Below are positions 9,324 to 18,778 of a stretch of DNA of 64,000 nt, piece after piece (the first letter of the stretch is position 1; every line of letters begins with the position of its first letter). The notes under the pieces were generated by a model. It made no database searches and was not told the DNA's origin. It was given only the letters and a program-made list of their open reading frames with translations. The stretch covers positions 1,426,001-1,490,000 of the forward strand of contig CAVUMI010000009.1 in NCBI GenBank assembly GCA_963742585.1, in the 5' to 3' direction. The stretch comes from JACDEA01 sp963742585 (GTDB lineage Bacteria > Actinomycetota > Acidimicrobiia > Acidimicrobiales > JACDEA01). A program made the translations under genes and the position numbers.

Positions 9324-9756
9324 TCAGGCGAGGCGGGCGGTGAGGCGGGCGGTGAGGCGGTCGCCGGCACGGTCGACTTCGGCAGCGAGGAGCTTGTCGA
9401 GGCCGGGAACGAAGAGGCTGCCGCCGTAGTGCAGGTGCATGGTCAGCATCGAGTCGGTCGTGACGGTGGCTTCGAGGACCCAGAGCGAGTGCTCTTCGTC
9501 GTCGAGTTCGACCCGCTCGAAGCGCACATGCGACGGCGCCGTCGGCGATGACGCGAACCATCCGTACCCGCTTGGCCGCCTTCACCGGACCGATGCGGGC
9601 GCCCAGCTCGACGTACCAGGCGCCGTCACCGTCTGCTTCGGCCTCGAGCACGATGCCGAGCCAGTCGGGATAGGTCCCGAGATCGGCGACTTCTGCGTAG
9701 ATGCGGTCCGGTGACGCTGGCAGCGAGACGGAGGCATCCAGGTCCACGGGGCGCAT
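9324..9756 (-). CDS. SRPBCC-family (polyketide-cyclase/START-like) protein; frameshifted
   Basis: Start at ATG 9756 (MRPVDLDASVSLPASPDRIY); earlier Met codons would overlap the divergent gene at 9776. The N-terminal part shows the SRPBCC pattern: SPDRIYAEVADLGTYPDWLG, then strand pairs YVELGARIGPVKAAKRVRM. After a surplus base near 9535 the frame resumes at MRFERVELDDEEHSLWVLEA and ends in the long C-terminal helix (FVPGLDKLLAAEVDRAGDRL). Members bind hydrophobic ligands in a helix-grip fold; the ligand here is unknown. It is divergent from the 2TM gene, with about 20 bp between starts. Confidence 0.75.
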
Positions 9757-9775
9757 CGTGTCAGAATCGGAGTCC

Positions 9776-10003
9776 ATGTCCATAGAGCCCACAGGCGATT
9801 ACGACATCGAGCCCTATCGCTCCCGCGGGCTGGAGGTCTCCTTCCAGCTCCACGCGGTCACCTACGTCGCGGTCAACGTGATGCTCATCGCCATCTGGCT
9901 CGCCGCCGGCGGTGGCTACTTCTGGCCGGTCTGGCCGCTGATCACGTGGGCACCTGCAGTCGCCATCCACGGGTGGATCACCTACGGGCGGGTTCACGGC
10001 TAG
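9776..10003 (+). CDS. 2TM domain-containing small membrane protein
   Basis: 75 residues. The pattern is that of the 2TM family: a short charged N-terminus (EPYRSRGLEVSFQLHAVTYV), a first helix with VAVNVMLIAIWLAA, a GGYFWPVWPLITW turn and a second helix ending near VAIHGWITYG. Both helices should lie in the cytoplasmic membrane. Members often occur alone or fused to kinases or regulators; no specific function is known. It is 39 bp upstream of the cyclase-containing regulator on the same strand and may be co-transcribed. Confidence 0.72.
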   Translation: MSIEPTGDYDIEPYRSRGLEVSFQLHAVTYVAVNVMLIAIWLAAGGGYFWPVWPLITWAPAVAIHGWITYGRVHG

Positions 10004-10042
10004 CACGGCTTGATCGAACAGAAGCCCCAGTAACCTGGCGTC

Positions 10043-13000
10043 GTGCCGGGGAGCGGTTTGCCGACGGGCGTCGTCACGTTCGTCTTCACGGACATCGAGG
10101 GCTCGACGCACCTGCTGCAAAGCTGGGTGACGCGTACCCCGAGGTCCAGGACGACCACTTCCGCCTGTTGCGCGAAGCCTTCGGTAACCACGGCGGCGTC
10201 GAGGTCGGCACCCGCGGCGACGCACTGTTTGTCGCGTTCCCGTCAGCGGCCGACGCAGTCTCTGGCGCCGTCGACGCGCAACTGCGACTCCACGGCCATC
10301 CATGGCCCCCCAATGGCGAGGTACGCGTGCGCGTCGGCATGCACACCGGTGAAGCGGTCGTGCAGCGCGACGACTACGTCGGTCTCGCCGTCCATCAGGC
10401 GGCCCGTATCTGCGCCGCGGGCCACGGCGGGCAGGTTCTGCTCTCGGCCACAACCCTCACGGCCGCCGGCGAACTGAAACCTCCCATCGAGGCGGTCGAT
10501 ATCGGGCTGCATCGCCTGAAGGATCTGCCCGACGCGTTGCACCTCTTTCAGGTGTGCCACCCCGACCTACCAGCGGGCACCCCGCGTCTCCGCCTCGACG
10601 CCACGCCGGGCAACCTGCCCAAGCAGATCACGAGCTTCGTCGGGCGCAAGGGCGAGCAGGAGGAGGTCGCCGTCGCATCTCGATGCCGGGGCCCGCCTCG
10701 TCACGCTCAGCGGCCCGGGCGGCTGCGGGAAGACCCGCCTGGCGATCCAGGTCGCCGCCGGCGTCGTCGCCCACTACCCGCACGGCGCGTGGTTGGTCGA
10801 CCTCGCCGCCGTCCGCGAGCCCGACCTCGTCGGCCGGACGGTCGCCGCGGCACTTGGGGTCACCGAGAGCTCGGGCCGGTCGCTGGCATCGACACGCTGC
10901 TCGAACACCTGGGTCGGCGGCGCCTGCTCCTGATCCTCGACAACTGCGAGCACCTCGTCGCCGCGTGCGCCGAGCTGGCCGATGTCATCCTGCGCACGGC
11001 CGCCGACGTGCAGATCCTCGCCACCAGCCAGGAGGCGCTCGGTCTCGCCGGTGAGACCGTGGTCCGGGTGCCGTCGCTGCCCGACGCCGAGGCGATCGAG
11101 CTCTTCGCCGATCGCGCGTCGCTGCGTCGAGGCGACTTCGCGGTCAACGAAGAGAACGCCGATCTCGTCGCCGGCATCTGCCGTCGGCTCGACGGCATCC
11201 CGCTGGCCATCGAGCTGGCCGCGGCGCGCATCGCGGTGCTCAGCCTCGGGCAGATCGCCGAGCGGCTCGACGATCAGTTCCGCCTCCTCACCGGCGGGAG
11301 CCGCAACGCTCTCCCCCGCCAGCAGACGCTGCGCGCCACGGTCGACTGGAGCTACGAGCTGCTGAGCGAGCCCGAGCAGCGCGCTGCTGCGGCGCGTCGC
11401 CGTCTTCGCCGGCGGCTGGACGATCGACGCGGCTACCGCCATAACGGTGGCGACGACGTCGACGTCCTCGACGTGCTCGACCGCTTGGTGGCCCGTTCAC
11501 TCGTCGTCGCCGAGGAGCAGGATGGCGTGGCGCGCTACCGCCTGCTCGAGAGCATTCGCCAGTACGCGCAAGAGCGGCTGGCCGAAGCGGGCGAGGTGGC
11601 GGCCACCCGCCAGCGCCACCTCGAGTGGTTCCATCAGCTGGCCCTCGCTGGCGAACACGAGCTGACCGGACCGGACCAGGCCAAGTGGCTCGACCGGCTG
11701 GCCCGCGAGTACGACAACCTCCGGGCCGCCATGGAGTGGTGCGCGGCGCAGCCCGAACGGGCCGACGACCTGCTGTCGCTCACCGCGGCGCTGTGGCGCT
11801 TCTGGTTGGTCCGCGGGTATTGGAGCGAGGGCCGAGCGTGGCTGGACCGGGCGCTGGCCTTGACGCCCGACCGGCGCACGGTGACGCGCGCGCGGGCCCT
11901 TGCCGCCGCCGGCCACCTCGCCACAGAAGAGGCCGACGTCACCGCGGCGGGGCCGCGTGCTCGACGAGAGCTTGGCGTTGTGGCACGAGCTCGGCGACGT
12001 CGGCGGCATCGCCGAAACGCTCAACCACCAAGGCAACCTGGCCCGCGCCCGCTTCGAATACGACACGCGCGCGGGCATTGCTGAACGATGCGCTCGCCCT
12101 TCGCGAGCAAATCGGCGACGAGCGCGGCATGGCCGTCTCGCTGCGCAACCTCGGGCTTCTGGCCGCTCTTCAGCGCGACCACGAAACGGCCGCGTCCCTG
12201 TACGAGCGCGCGCTCCCGTTGGCTCGCCGGCTGGGCGACAAGCGGGTAGTCGCCACGCTCACCTATGCCCTGTCGATGGTGGCGTTCGAGGATGGCGACC
12301 GCTTACAGGCCCGCTCTCTGTCCGAGGAAGGGCTGGGCCTCGCGCGCGAGTTGGGCGACAAGCAGGGCATCGCCGAGCACCTCACGGTGCTGAGCGGCAT
12401 CAACGCCAGCGATGGCGACGAGACCGCGGCGGCATCGACCCTCGACGAAGGCACTGGCGTTGTGGCGCTCACTCGGCGCGCGAGATGCGCTGGCGTGGAC
12501 CTACACGATGCTGGGCGACATGGCGATCTCGGCCGGCGACGTGGACGCGGCCGGGTCGCACCTCGCGGTGGCCGTCCGCGAGTGGCGCCGGCTCGACGAC
12601 GCCGCGGCCATGGCCCGCGTCCTCAACCTCACCGGCTGGGCCGCGGCCATGCGCGGCGACTTCGACGACGCCGCACCGCTACTCGAGGAGGCGGTGGCAC
12701 GGGCCCGCGCTGGCACCGACGCCGCGCAGCTCTCATCGTCGCTGCACAGCCTCGGTGAGCTGCATCGTCTTCAGGACACCAGCGACACGCGGCGCCTTCT
12801 CGAAGAGAGCCTGGAGGTCGCCACCGAAGCCGGCTGGCGTCACTTGATCTGGTGGCCTTCGCTTAGCCTCGCCGCGCTGGCGAGACAGCACGCCGACCTC
12901 GACGTGGCAGCCGAACTCCTCGGGCGTGCGGTCCGGCTCTGTCCCAAACTCGCCCGCCGGGCGCGGCACGCCGACTGCCTCGACGAGCTCGCATTGCTTC

Positions 13001-13221
13001 GCCTCGCGCAGGGGCGCTCCGCTGACGCGGCCATGGTCGTTGGCGCATCCGACGTTTGCCGCGCGGCGATCGGTGTCCGCCGCCCGCCCGTCTACCAGGC
13101 CTTGCTCGACGACCTCACGACCCGGATCGACCGCGAACTCGGAGCCGCGGCACTGGCCACCGGACGTCGCCGGGGCGAGCACGCCGGCGCCGCAGCGATC
13201 GTCGCCGACCTCATCAGCTAA
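10043..13221 (+). CDS. Class III nucleotidyl cyclase - NB-ARC-like ATPase - TPR regulator; frameshifted
   Basis: A protein of roughly 1050 residues. The N-terminal cyclase homology domain has the metal-binding FVFTDIEGSTHLL, the second-Asp segment RGDALFVAFPSA and VRVGMHTGEAV. It is followed by a P-loop ATPase (SGPGGCGKTRLAIQVAAG; LLLILDNCEHLVAACAEL; GIPLAIELAAARI) and a long series of TPR-like helices to LIS at 13221. Single-chain combinations like this are common in actinobacteria, and their output is uncertain. No LuxR helix-turn-helix is seen at the C-terminus. About eight frame changes are needed, near 10128, 10678, 10872, 11395, 11435, 11950, 12075 and 12465. Most are surplus bases; that near 10128 is a missing A in an A-run. 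GTG 10043 is the start because it directly precedes the cyclase domain. cAMP synthesis is possible but unproven. Confidence 0.8.
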
Positions 13222-13324
13222 GCCTTCACGTTTCCCACTTGATGCGCGAATTACACGGAATTTTCCCTGGCTCCTTGGGTACATGCGACGGCACCACTAC
13301 TACTCACACAGGAGGTGCCCCGAC

Positions 13325-13477
13325 ATGGGCCTCGTAGTCCTTTTGCTTCTCTTGGCATTGCTGTTCGGCGGCGTGGGCCTGTTCGCTACCGGCCTGAAGT
13401 GGCTGCTGGTGATCGCACTGGTGCTTCTCGTCGCCAGCTTCTTCACCGGCTACCGCGGCCGCACAACAGGCATCTAG
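13325..13477 (+). CDS. Small hydrophobic membrane protein (50 aa)
   Basis: A 50-residue protein with two closely spaced hydrophobic helices (MGLVVLLLLLALLFGGVGLF, then LKWLLVIALVLLVASFF) and a short basic tail (GYRGRTTGI). A strong AGGAGG lies 9 bp before the ATG, supporting real translation, and a perfect GCAA-loop hairpin follows 14 bp after the stop, so it appears to be a self-contained gene. Similar tiny hydrophobic proteins occur widely in high-GC actinobacteria without known function. Confidence 0.7.
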   Translation: MGLVVLLLLLALLFGGVGLFATGLKWLLVIALVLLVASFFTGYRGRTTGI

Positions 13478-13491
13478 CGATTCGACGGAGT

Positions 13492-13523
13492 GCAGAAAGC
13501 GGGGCGCAAGCCCCGCTTTCTGC
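13492..13523. terminator. Perfect 14-bp stem hairpin with GCAA loop
   Basis: Arms 13492-13505 (GCAGAAAGCGGGGC) and 13510-13523 are exact reverse complements around a GCAA tetraloop. It follows the small membrane protein gene and precedes the acyl-CoA dehydrogenase start by 35 bp. No T-run follows. Confidence 0.8.
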
Positions 13524-13558
13524 GCGTCTGGGCACCCGTCGTGCTTTGCTACTTCGCA

Positions 13559-14806
13559 ATGGACTTCGAGATTCCCTCCGAGATCCAGGCAACGCTCGAC
13601 GCGCTCGACGAATTCATCGAGCGGGAGATCAAGCCCCTGGAAGCCGAGAACGACAACATCCGCTTCTTCGACCACCGCCGCGAGTGGGCCCGCACCGATT
13701 TCGAGAACGGCGGGGTCCCGCGCAAGGAGTGGGAGGAGTTGCTGCGCGAGATGCGCCGGCGGGCCGACGCCGCCGGGTGGCTTCGCCTCGCCCTCCCCGA
13801 GGAGTACGGCGGGCGCGGCGCGTCCAACCTGGAGATGGCGATCATCCGCGAGCACCTGGCCGCCAAGGGTCTCGGACTGCACAACGACCTGCAGAACGAG
13901 AGCTCGATCGTCGGCAACTTCCCCACCGTCCTGATGATGCGCGACTACGGCACGCCGGAGCAGAAGGCCGAGTGGATGCCCGGCTTCTTCGACGGCACCA
14001 AGCGCCTCGCCTTTGGGCTCACCGAGCCGAACCACGGATCTGACGCCACCTACCTCGAGACGACCGCGGTGCGCGACGGCGACGAGTGGGTGATCAACGG
14101 CATGAAGCGGTTCAACTCCGGTCTGCATCACGCCAGCCACGACATCATCTTCGCCCGCACCTCCGGTGAGCCCGGCGAGCCGGTCGGCATCACCGCGTTC
14201 CTCGTGCCCACCGACGCCGAAGGGTTCTCGGTCGACTTCTTCTGGTGGACGTTCAACATGCCCACCGACCACGCCGAGGTGTCGATGAAGGACGTCCGCG
14301 TCGGGCCCGGAGACGGTGTTCGGCCGCATCGACCACGGCCTCGACCTCGCCCAGCTGTTCGTGCACGAGAACCGCATCCGGCAGGCGGCGTCGTCGCTCG
14401 GCGCCGCGCAGTTCTGCATCGACGAAGCAGTGGCCTACGCCAACTCGCGGATCACGTGGGGCAAGAAGCTATCGGCCAACCAGGGCATCCAGTTCCCGCT
14501 GGTCGAGCTGCACACCCAGGCAGCGATGCTGCGCCAGCTCGTTCGCTACACGGCCTGGCTGATGGACCAGAAGCACCACATGGAGATCACCCACCTCGTG
14601 GCGATGTGCAACTACCAGGCCAACCGGCTCGTCTGCGACGCGGCCGACCGGGCCATGCAGACCTGCGGCGGCGTGGGCTACACGCCGGCACATGCCCTTC
14701 GAGCACATCTACCGCCACCACCGTCGCTACCGCATCACCGAAGGGTCGGAGGAGATCCAGATGCGCAAGGTGGCGCAGCAACCTCTTCGGGTTCGGCCGC
14801 AAGTAA
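13559..14806 (+). CDS. Acyl-CoA dehydrogenase family protein; frameshifted
   Basis: About 415 residues. The family layout is complete: helical N-terminus (FEIPSEIQATLDALDEFIER), LALPEEYGGRGASNLEMAII, the FAD/substrate loop FGLTEPNHGSDATYLETTAV, the mid-domain ITAFLVPTDAEGFSVDF, and the C-terminal helical domain with ANRLVCDAADRAMQTCGGVG and the closing RRYRITEGSEEIQMRKVA. The catalytic base usually lies in the C-terminal helices, and RITEGSEEIQ holds the expected Glu region. Surplus bases near 14320, 14690 and 14780 break the frame; the last part ends NLFGFGRK at TAA 14806. A P450 gene follows after 2 bp, so the pair probably acts together on a lipid or steroid side chain; the substrate is inference. 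Confidence 0.87.
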   Translation: MDFEIPSEIQATLDALDEFIEREIKPLEAENDNIRFFDHRREWARTDFENGGVPRKEWEELLREMRRRADAAGWLRLALPEEYGGRGASNLEMAIIREHLAAKGLGLHNDLQNESSIVGNFPTVLMMRDYGTPEQKAEWMPGFFDGTKRLAFGLTEPNHGSDATYLETTAVRDGDEWVINGMKRFNSGLHHASHDIIFARTSGEPGEPVGITAFLVPTDAEGFSVDFFWWTFNMPTDHAEVSMKDVRVGPGDGVRPHRPRPRPRPAVRAREPHPAGGVVARRRAVLHRRSSGLRQLADHVGQEAIGQPGHPVPAGRAAHPGSDAAPARSLHGLADGPEAPHGDHPPRGDVQLPGQPARLRRGRPGHADLRRRGLHAGTCPSSTSTATTVATASPKGRRRSRCARWRSNLFGFGRK

Positions 14807-14808
14807 CC

Positions 14809-16009
14809 GTGCAGATCGACCTGCTCTCTCCGGCGTCGTTCGCGTCACGGCCAGCCGCACGAGCAGTTCGACTGGCTGCGCGAGAACGATCCGGTCCACT
14901 GGCACGCCGAGCCTGACGGTCGGCCGGATTCTGGGCGGTCACGCGGTACGACGACGTGAAGGCGATCGGCCGCGACGCGGCGACGTTCTCGTCGGTGCCG
15001 ACAATCATGATTCCCGACGACGCCGGCGGGCTCGACCTCGGCGATCACCACATGATGATCACGACCGACCCGCCGCTGCACAGCAGCTACCGGCGGCTGG
15101 CGAGCCCCGACTTCATTCCCCGCGCGGCGCGGGCGCTGCGGCCGCGCATCGAGGAGTTGGCGACGCGCCATCGTCGACCGGGTTGCGGCCCACGGCGAGT
15201 GCGACCTGGTCGAGGACCTGGCCGGCTCGATGCCGTCGTACGTCATCGCCGAGATGCTCGGGCATCCCGCACAGCCGACGGCGTCGAGCTGTACAAGCTC
15301 ACCGAGGCGATCCACGCCGCGCCCGAGAGCCAGGCGCCCGGCGCCGGGATGATGGCCGTCGTCGCAGATGTTCAACTACGCCAACAGCGTGTTCGCCGAG
15401 AAGAAGGCAAACCCCGGCGACGACCTGTCGAGCCGGCTGATCAAGGCGAAGTCGAGGTGAGCGCTCGACGACATCGACTTCAACCTGTTCTTCCTCCTGC
15501 TCGATCGACGCCGGCGGCGATACCACGCGCAACCTTGTCGCCGGCGGCATGCAGGCGCTGTTCGATCACCCCGACGCAGCTGGCGCGCCTCCAAGCCGAT
15601 GTCGACGGCCTGCTGCCGACGGCGATCGAGGAGATGCTGCGATGGGTCAGCCCCGTGATCTACATGCGGCGGACCGCCACTGCCGACACCGAGGTCCGCG
15701 GGCCAGGCCGATCAAGGAAGGCGACAAGGTCGTCATGTACTACGGCGCCGCCAACCGCGATCCCGAGCGCGTTCACCGACGCCGAGCGCTTCGACGTCGG
15801 CCGTACGCACCAACGACCACGTCGCCTTCGGCGGCGGCGGACCGCACTTCTGCCTGGGCGCGCACATCGGCCGCTTCGAGATCGCCGCACTGCTCCGCGA
15901 GATCCTCACGCGTCTGCCCGACATGGAACCCACCGGACCGACCGAGTGGCTGCCGTCGAGCTTCATCTCCGGGCCCAAGCACCTGCCGGTGCGGTTCACG
16001 CCGGGCTGA
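14809..16009 (+). CDS. Cytochrome P450; heavily frameshifted
   Basis: GTG 14809 (VQIDLLSPASFA) starts 2 bp after the dehydrogenase stop. Joining frames gives a full P450 of about 395 residues: HEQFDWLRENDPVHWHAEPD, TTDPPLHSSYRRLASPDF (helix C), I-helix IDAGGDTTRNLVAGG, K-helix AIEEMLRWVSPV with the ExxR equivalent, and heme-binding FGGGGPHFCLGAHIGRFE with the thiolate Cys. The end, WLPSSFISGPKHLPVRFTPG, resembles the CYP124/125/142-type group acting on methyl-branched lipids and sterol side chains. At least ten frame changes occur between 14850 and 15830, the densest defect cluster in the window. The intact family motifs in every segment argue against an old pseudogene. The stop overlaps the convergent nucleotidyltransferase by 14 bp. 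Confidence 0.82.
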
Positions 16010-16835
16010 CGGAGTCCACGACCTCGAACACGAACCCCGCCGTCTGTTGCATGCGTTTCGCGACATCGCCGAACGCCGGATCGGCGGGCGCACCTCGCAC
16101 GTAGGCCAGCGCTTCGCGGATGATCGGATGCCACCGTTGGTCGAACGTCGCCAAGGCGTACTCTCCCCCCGCCTCCTTCGACACCACGTTGCCGGTCGCG
16201 ATCGTGCAATAGAGCCTGGGCGGTCCGAGGACGCCCCACGCCGTCAACCAACGCGGGCGGAACCGGAGACGGAGTGAACGACCGTCTCCCAGAGCCTCGG
16301 CCCAGGGGCGCCAGTAGCTGCGGAGATTCTCGCGGTTCCATGTATCGAGACGCTCGGGCTCGGTTACCAAGCCCAACTCGCTCGGCGATGGCCCGCGTAC
16401 CCCAACGCCACGCTCGCGCAGCACCTTCCACACCACCGGGTTCACATCGAATCCGCGGCCGACGTGGAATTCCTGGGCGGTGTGCGACGCGACGGGCTCG
16501 ATCGCGGTCACCGGCGTGCTCAAATCCTCACGGCGGACGAACACGCCGTTGAGCGTTCCTGGAAGCGAGAACCGGCGACGCCGCGCTCCCCGCACGACAG
16601 ATCGCGCTCCCGCCACCGCGTGCACCAGACGCAGCCGTCGGATCTCAGGCGCGGTGAGATCTCGATCAACCACCGCGACGAAGTCGATGTCGCTTCGGTC
16701 CGGCCGGAATGCGCCATGCGCAACGGACCCGACTACATAGAAAGCGACAACGCGGCCCGCCAGTAATCGATCGACGGTCGCGAGATAGCCACCGACCGCT
16801 GACGCCACCTCAAGAGGCAGCAACCACAATCCCAA
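15996..16835 (-). CDS. AadA-like nucleotidyltransferase with DUF4111-type C-terminus
   Basis: 279 residues. The nucleotidyltransferase signature is plain: VVGSVAHGAFRPDRSDIDFV, giving G-S-x10-D-x-D with the two metal-binding Asp residues. The C-terminal helical domain (NRENLRSYWRPWAEALG; LYCTIATGNVVSKEAGGEYA; WHPIIREALAYVRG) matches the domain of streptomycin/spectinomycin adenylyltransferases. Such chromosomal relatives may adenylylate aminoglycosides or an unknown substrate; resistance cannot be claimed from sequence. It overlaps the upstream methyltransferase by 26 bp on the same strand and is intact. Confidence 0.82.
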   Translation of the reverse strand: MGLWLLPLEVASAVGGYLATVDRLLAGRVVAFYVVGSVAHGAFRPDRSDIDFVAVVDRDLTAPEIRRLRLVHAVAGARSVVRGARRRRFSLPGTLNGVFVRREDLSTPVTAIEPVASHTAQEFHVGRGFDVNPVVWKVLRERGVGVRGPSPSELGLVTEPERLDTWNRENLRSYWRPWAEALGDGRSLRLRFRPRWLTAWGVLGPPRLYCTIATGNVVSKEAGGEYALATFDQRWHPIIREALAYVRGAPADPAFGDVAKRMQQTAGFVFEVVDSVSPA

Positions 16836-18261
16836 GGCGAATCAGCTCTTGCACCTCCGACAATGCGAGCTCGTCAGTTTGCGCGCCGGCCGCCTCGATC
16901 GCTTCACCGACGGTGCGCTGGCCATCGAACGCCGACAGGAGCGCCAGGCAAAGCGCGTCGGCCTCGTGGCGTAGCGGCACCCCGCCATCCATGACGATTG
17001 TCGTGTGATCGACCTCGTAGCCGCGTGGACCAACGCGCCGGGTCTCCTCGATGTGGTGACTGGGGCTGAGCTCGAGCCGCTGATCGAGCAGCCCGCCCGA
17101 CCCGCCAACCCCCGCGAGCCAGTCCTCGGCGTCGATTCCGGCGGCGATTTGCTCGCCGGCCTTGGTGACCGGCTTGCGGTCGACGTCGTCGATGCGGCGC
17201 CAGTTCTCGCCGGCCCGCTTCCGAAGGATGATGCCGCCATAGCCGATCATCTGGAATCCCTCTTCGCGCACGTACTCCGCCCAGCGATCGAGAGCGTCTC
17301 CGTGACGATCGGGATCGGACTCCAGATCTGAGTTCCAGGACGCGGCGTGCGCAAGTGGGTCGGCGCTGGAGTCGTGAATGAACCACGCGTCGCAGCCGCT
17401 CTTCTCGACCCATCTCAGGAGCGGGGCCGACCAGTGCTCGCCGAGGCGATAGCCCCAACTCACGAGAATGGACGCCAGTCCTCCCTCGTTCATATACGCC
17501 GGCAGCTCTTGAATCAGCCGACGACTCAACCCGTCGCCGCGCTCGCCTCCGTCTCGGAACAACAGCTCCGATTCGGGCGAGATGACGAACGGGGGGTTGG
17601 AGGCGATGAGGTCGAAGGTGCGCCCTGCGACCGGCTCGAACCACGTTCCCGTCCGCCACTCCACGTTCTCGACTGCGTTCAGGAGCGCGTTGAACCTCGC
17701 GAACTCCAGCGCGCGAGGGTTGAGATCGGTTGCGATCACATGTCTCGTATGGCGTGCGAGAAGGAACGCCTGCACGCCACCACCGGTGCCCATGTCGAGT
17801 GCCGACTCCACCGGCCGGCGCACTGTGAGGTTGGCGAGACGCACCGAAGACTCCGAGACGCCGAGAACGTGGTCGCGGGCAGGCGGACTGCCCGCGGCCG
17901 GGCGCCAGTCACACGCAAGAATGAGCCCGCCCGATGGGACGAGCCGCACCGTGGCTCTTACCTTTGCGCCCACCTGCTCAACGAGCCCCGTCCCGCCATG
18001 CCGCTCGACACCGAGGGGCATCAGCGCGAGGTCGGCCGCGTCGGCATCGACGTGGACACCCAGCAGGAACAGCTTGATCAAGGTGTTCAGCGGAGTTCCC
18101 TCAGCCAGATGCCGAACCGCTACCCGAACGCCGGCGGTTGAGAGAAACAGACCGTCGTTGTCCGCTCCGATTGCCCGCTTGACCGACGCCGACGTGTACC
18201 CGGCGCTTCGGAGCAACGCTCGCAGCGCGGCAACCGCCGAAGAATCGAGGACTGAGAGCAC
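16810..18261 (-). CDS. SAM-dependent N-methyltransferase (MTS/HemK-like) with N-terminal DUF7059-like and C-terminal extension
   Basis: 483 residues. The N-terminal region (LLRSAGYTSASVKRAIGA; EGTPLNTLIKLFLLGV) resembles the regulatory-looking domain found before actinobacterial MTS methyltransferases. The catalytic core has motif I ALDMGTGGGVQAFLLARH, ATDLNPRALEFARFNALLN and the NPPF motif (FDLIASNPPFVISPES), which marks transfer to an amide or amino nitrogen of protein, RNA or DNA. The remaining 200 residues have no domain I recognise. It is transcribed away from the first leader-peptide gene, with 64 bp between starts, so it could be a peptide-modifying enzyme of that locus; that is speculative, as solitary homologues are common. 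Confidence 0.78.
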   Translation of the reverse strand: MLSVLDSSAVAALRALLRSAGYTSASVKRAIGADNDGLFLSTAGVRVAVRHLAEGTPLNTLIKLFLLGVHVDADAADLALMPLGVERHGGTGLVEQVGAKVRATVRLVPSGGLILACDWRPAAGSPPARDHVLGVSESSVRLANLTVRRPVESALDMGTGGGVQAFLLARHTRHVIATDLNPRALEFARFNALLNAVENVEWRTGTWFEPVAGRTFDLIASNPPFVISPESELLFRDGGERGDGLSRRLIQELPAYMNEGGLASILVSWGYRLGEHWSAPLLRWVEKSGCDAWFIHDSSADPLAHAASWNSDLESDPDRHGDALDRWAEYVREEGFQMIGYGGIILRKRAGENWRRIDDVDRKPVTKAGEQIAAGIDAEDWLAGVGGSGGLLDQRLELSPSHHIEETRRVGPRGYEVDHTTIVMDGGVPLRHEADALCLALLSAFDGQRTVGEAIEAAGAQTDELALSEVQELIRLGIVVAAS

Positions 18262-18325
18262 CTCGCGGCGATCCTATGGTGGTGACCGGAGGTACGGTTT
18301 GAGTCTCGCCGAACGGAGGACATCG

Positions 18326-18469
18326 ATGACCGCTGACGATGCAGTGCCCGACGCGGAGGAGGATCAGGCCGAGGCTCTGGAGGATCTCGAACCCAGCGAG
18401 CCTGATGCAGAAAACGTGAAGGGTGGGATCACGAACGCCTGGCCCAAGAAATATACGGGCGTGGGGTGA
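18326..18469 (+). CDS. GG-leader precursor peptide 1 (47 aa)
   Basis: Strong GGAGGA lies 5 bp before ATG 18326. The peptide has an acidic leader containing ALEDLEPSEPDAENVKGG and a 13-residue tail, ITNAWPKKYTGVG, after the double glycine. The Gly-Gly with Val at -4 and the spaced hydrophobic leader positions (Leu18, Leu21, Val31) match the cleavage signal read by C39 peptidase exporters, one of which is encoded 1.3 kb downstream. The tail has no Cys, so lanthionine or thioether chemistry is unlikely. The stop overlaps the GTG of precursor 2 (GTGA). Confidence 0.8.
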   Translation: MTADDAVPDAEEDQAEALEDLEPSEPDAENVKGGITNAWPKKYTGVG

Positions 18470-18618
18470 AGCCTGAGGACGAAGCCCTTGAGGATCTCGA
18501 GCCCACCGACGTCGAGGCCGAGGAAGTGACAGGCGGTGCCACAGCGTTCGTGCCGCCGGAGAACCCGGCCACGCCCCCGGGTGTACCGATCCCGTATCCG
18601 AGTGCAAAGCGGCGCTAA
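18466..18618 (+). CDS. GG-leader precursor peptide 2 (50 aa, proline-rich tail)
   Basis: GTG 18466 overlaps the TGA of precursor 1 by 4 bp, so translation is probably coupled. The leader is shorter than in copy 1 (EALEDLEPTDVEAEEVTGG). The 26-residue tail is unusually proline-rich (10 Pro): ATAFVPPENPATPPGVPIPY, then PSAKRR. A proline-rich product suits the neighbouring parvulin-like protein and the 2-oxoglutarate-oxygenase-like gene at 22.9 kb. No Cys is present. No other start codon is available nearby in this frame. Confidence 0.75.
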   Translation: MKPEDEALEDLEPTDVEAEEVTGGATAFVPPENPATPPGVPIPYPSAKRR

Positions 18619-18646
18619 CTGACGCCTTCTCAAGAGGGAGCGCAAC

Positions 18647-18778
18647 ATGGCAGCTGATGACGAAGCCAATGCAGTCGACGAGGAAGTGCTCGAGGACCTC
18701 GAGCCCAGCGAGTCCGAGGCGCAAGACGTAAGGGGCGGCATCATCATCAACGGTAAGAAGGGATTCAAGAGCCCGTGA
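18647..18778 (+). CDS. GG-leader precursor peptide 3 (43 aa)
   Basis: AGGGAG lies 6 bp before ATG 18647. The leader (VLEDLEPSESEAQDVRGG) is closest to that of copy 1 and the tail is short and basic: IIINGKKGFKSP. Copies 1 and 3 both start with ATG after a good Shine-Dalgarno, whereas copies 2 and 4 start with GTG overlapping the preceding stop, which points to duplication of a two-gene unit. It is 28 bp after precursor 2. Confidence 0.8.
   Translation: MAADDEANAVDEEVLEDLEPSESEAQDVRGGIIINGKKGFKSP

Noticed and set aside
14809..16009. P450 as a true pseudogene
   Set aside because: Every segment keeps its motif (I-helix, K-helix, heme loop), neighbours show the same type of surplus base, and no premature stops occur apart from frame changes.
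15996..16835. Acquired aminoglycoside-resistance cassette
   Set aside because: No integron attC site, integrase or mobile element is nearby, composition matches the neighbourhood, and chromosomal AadA-like proteins are common.
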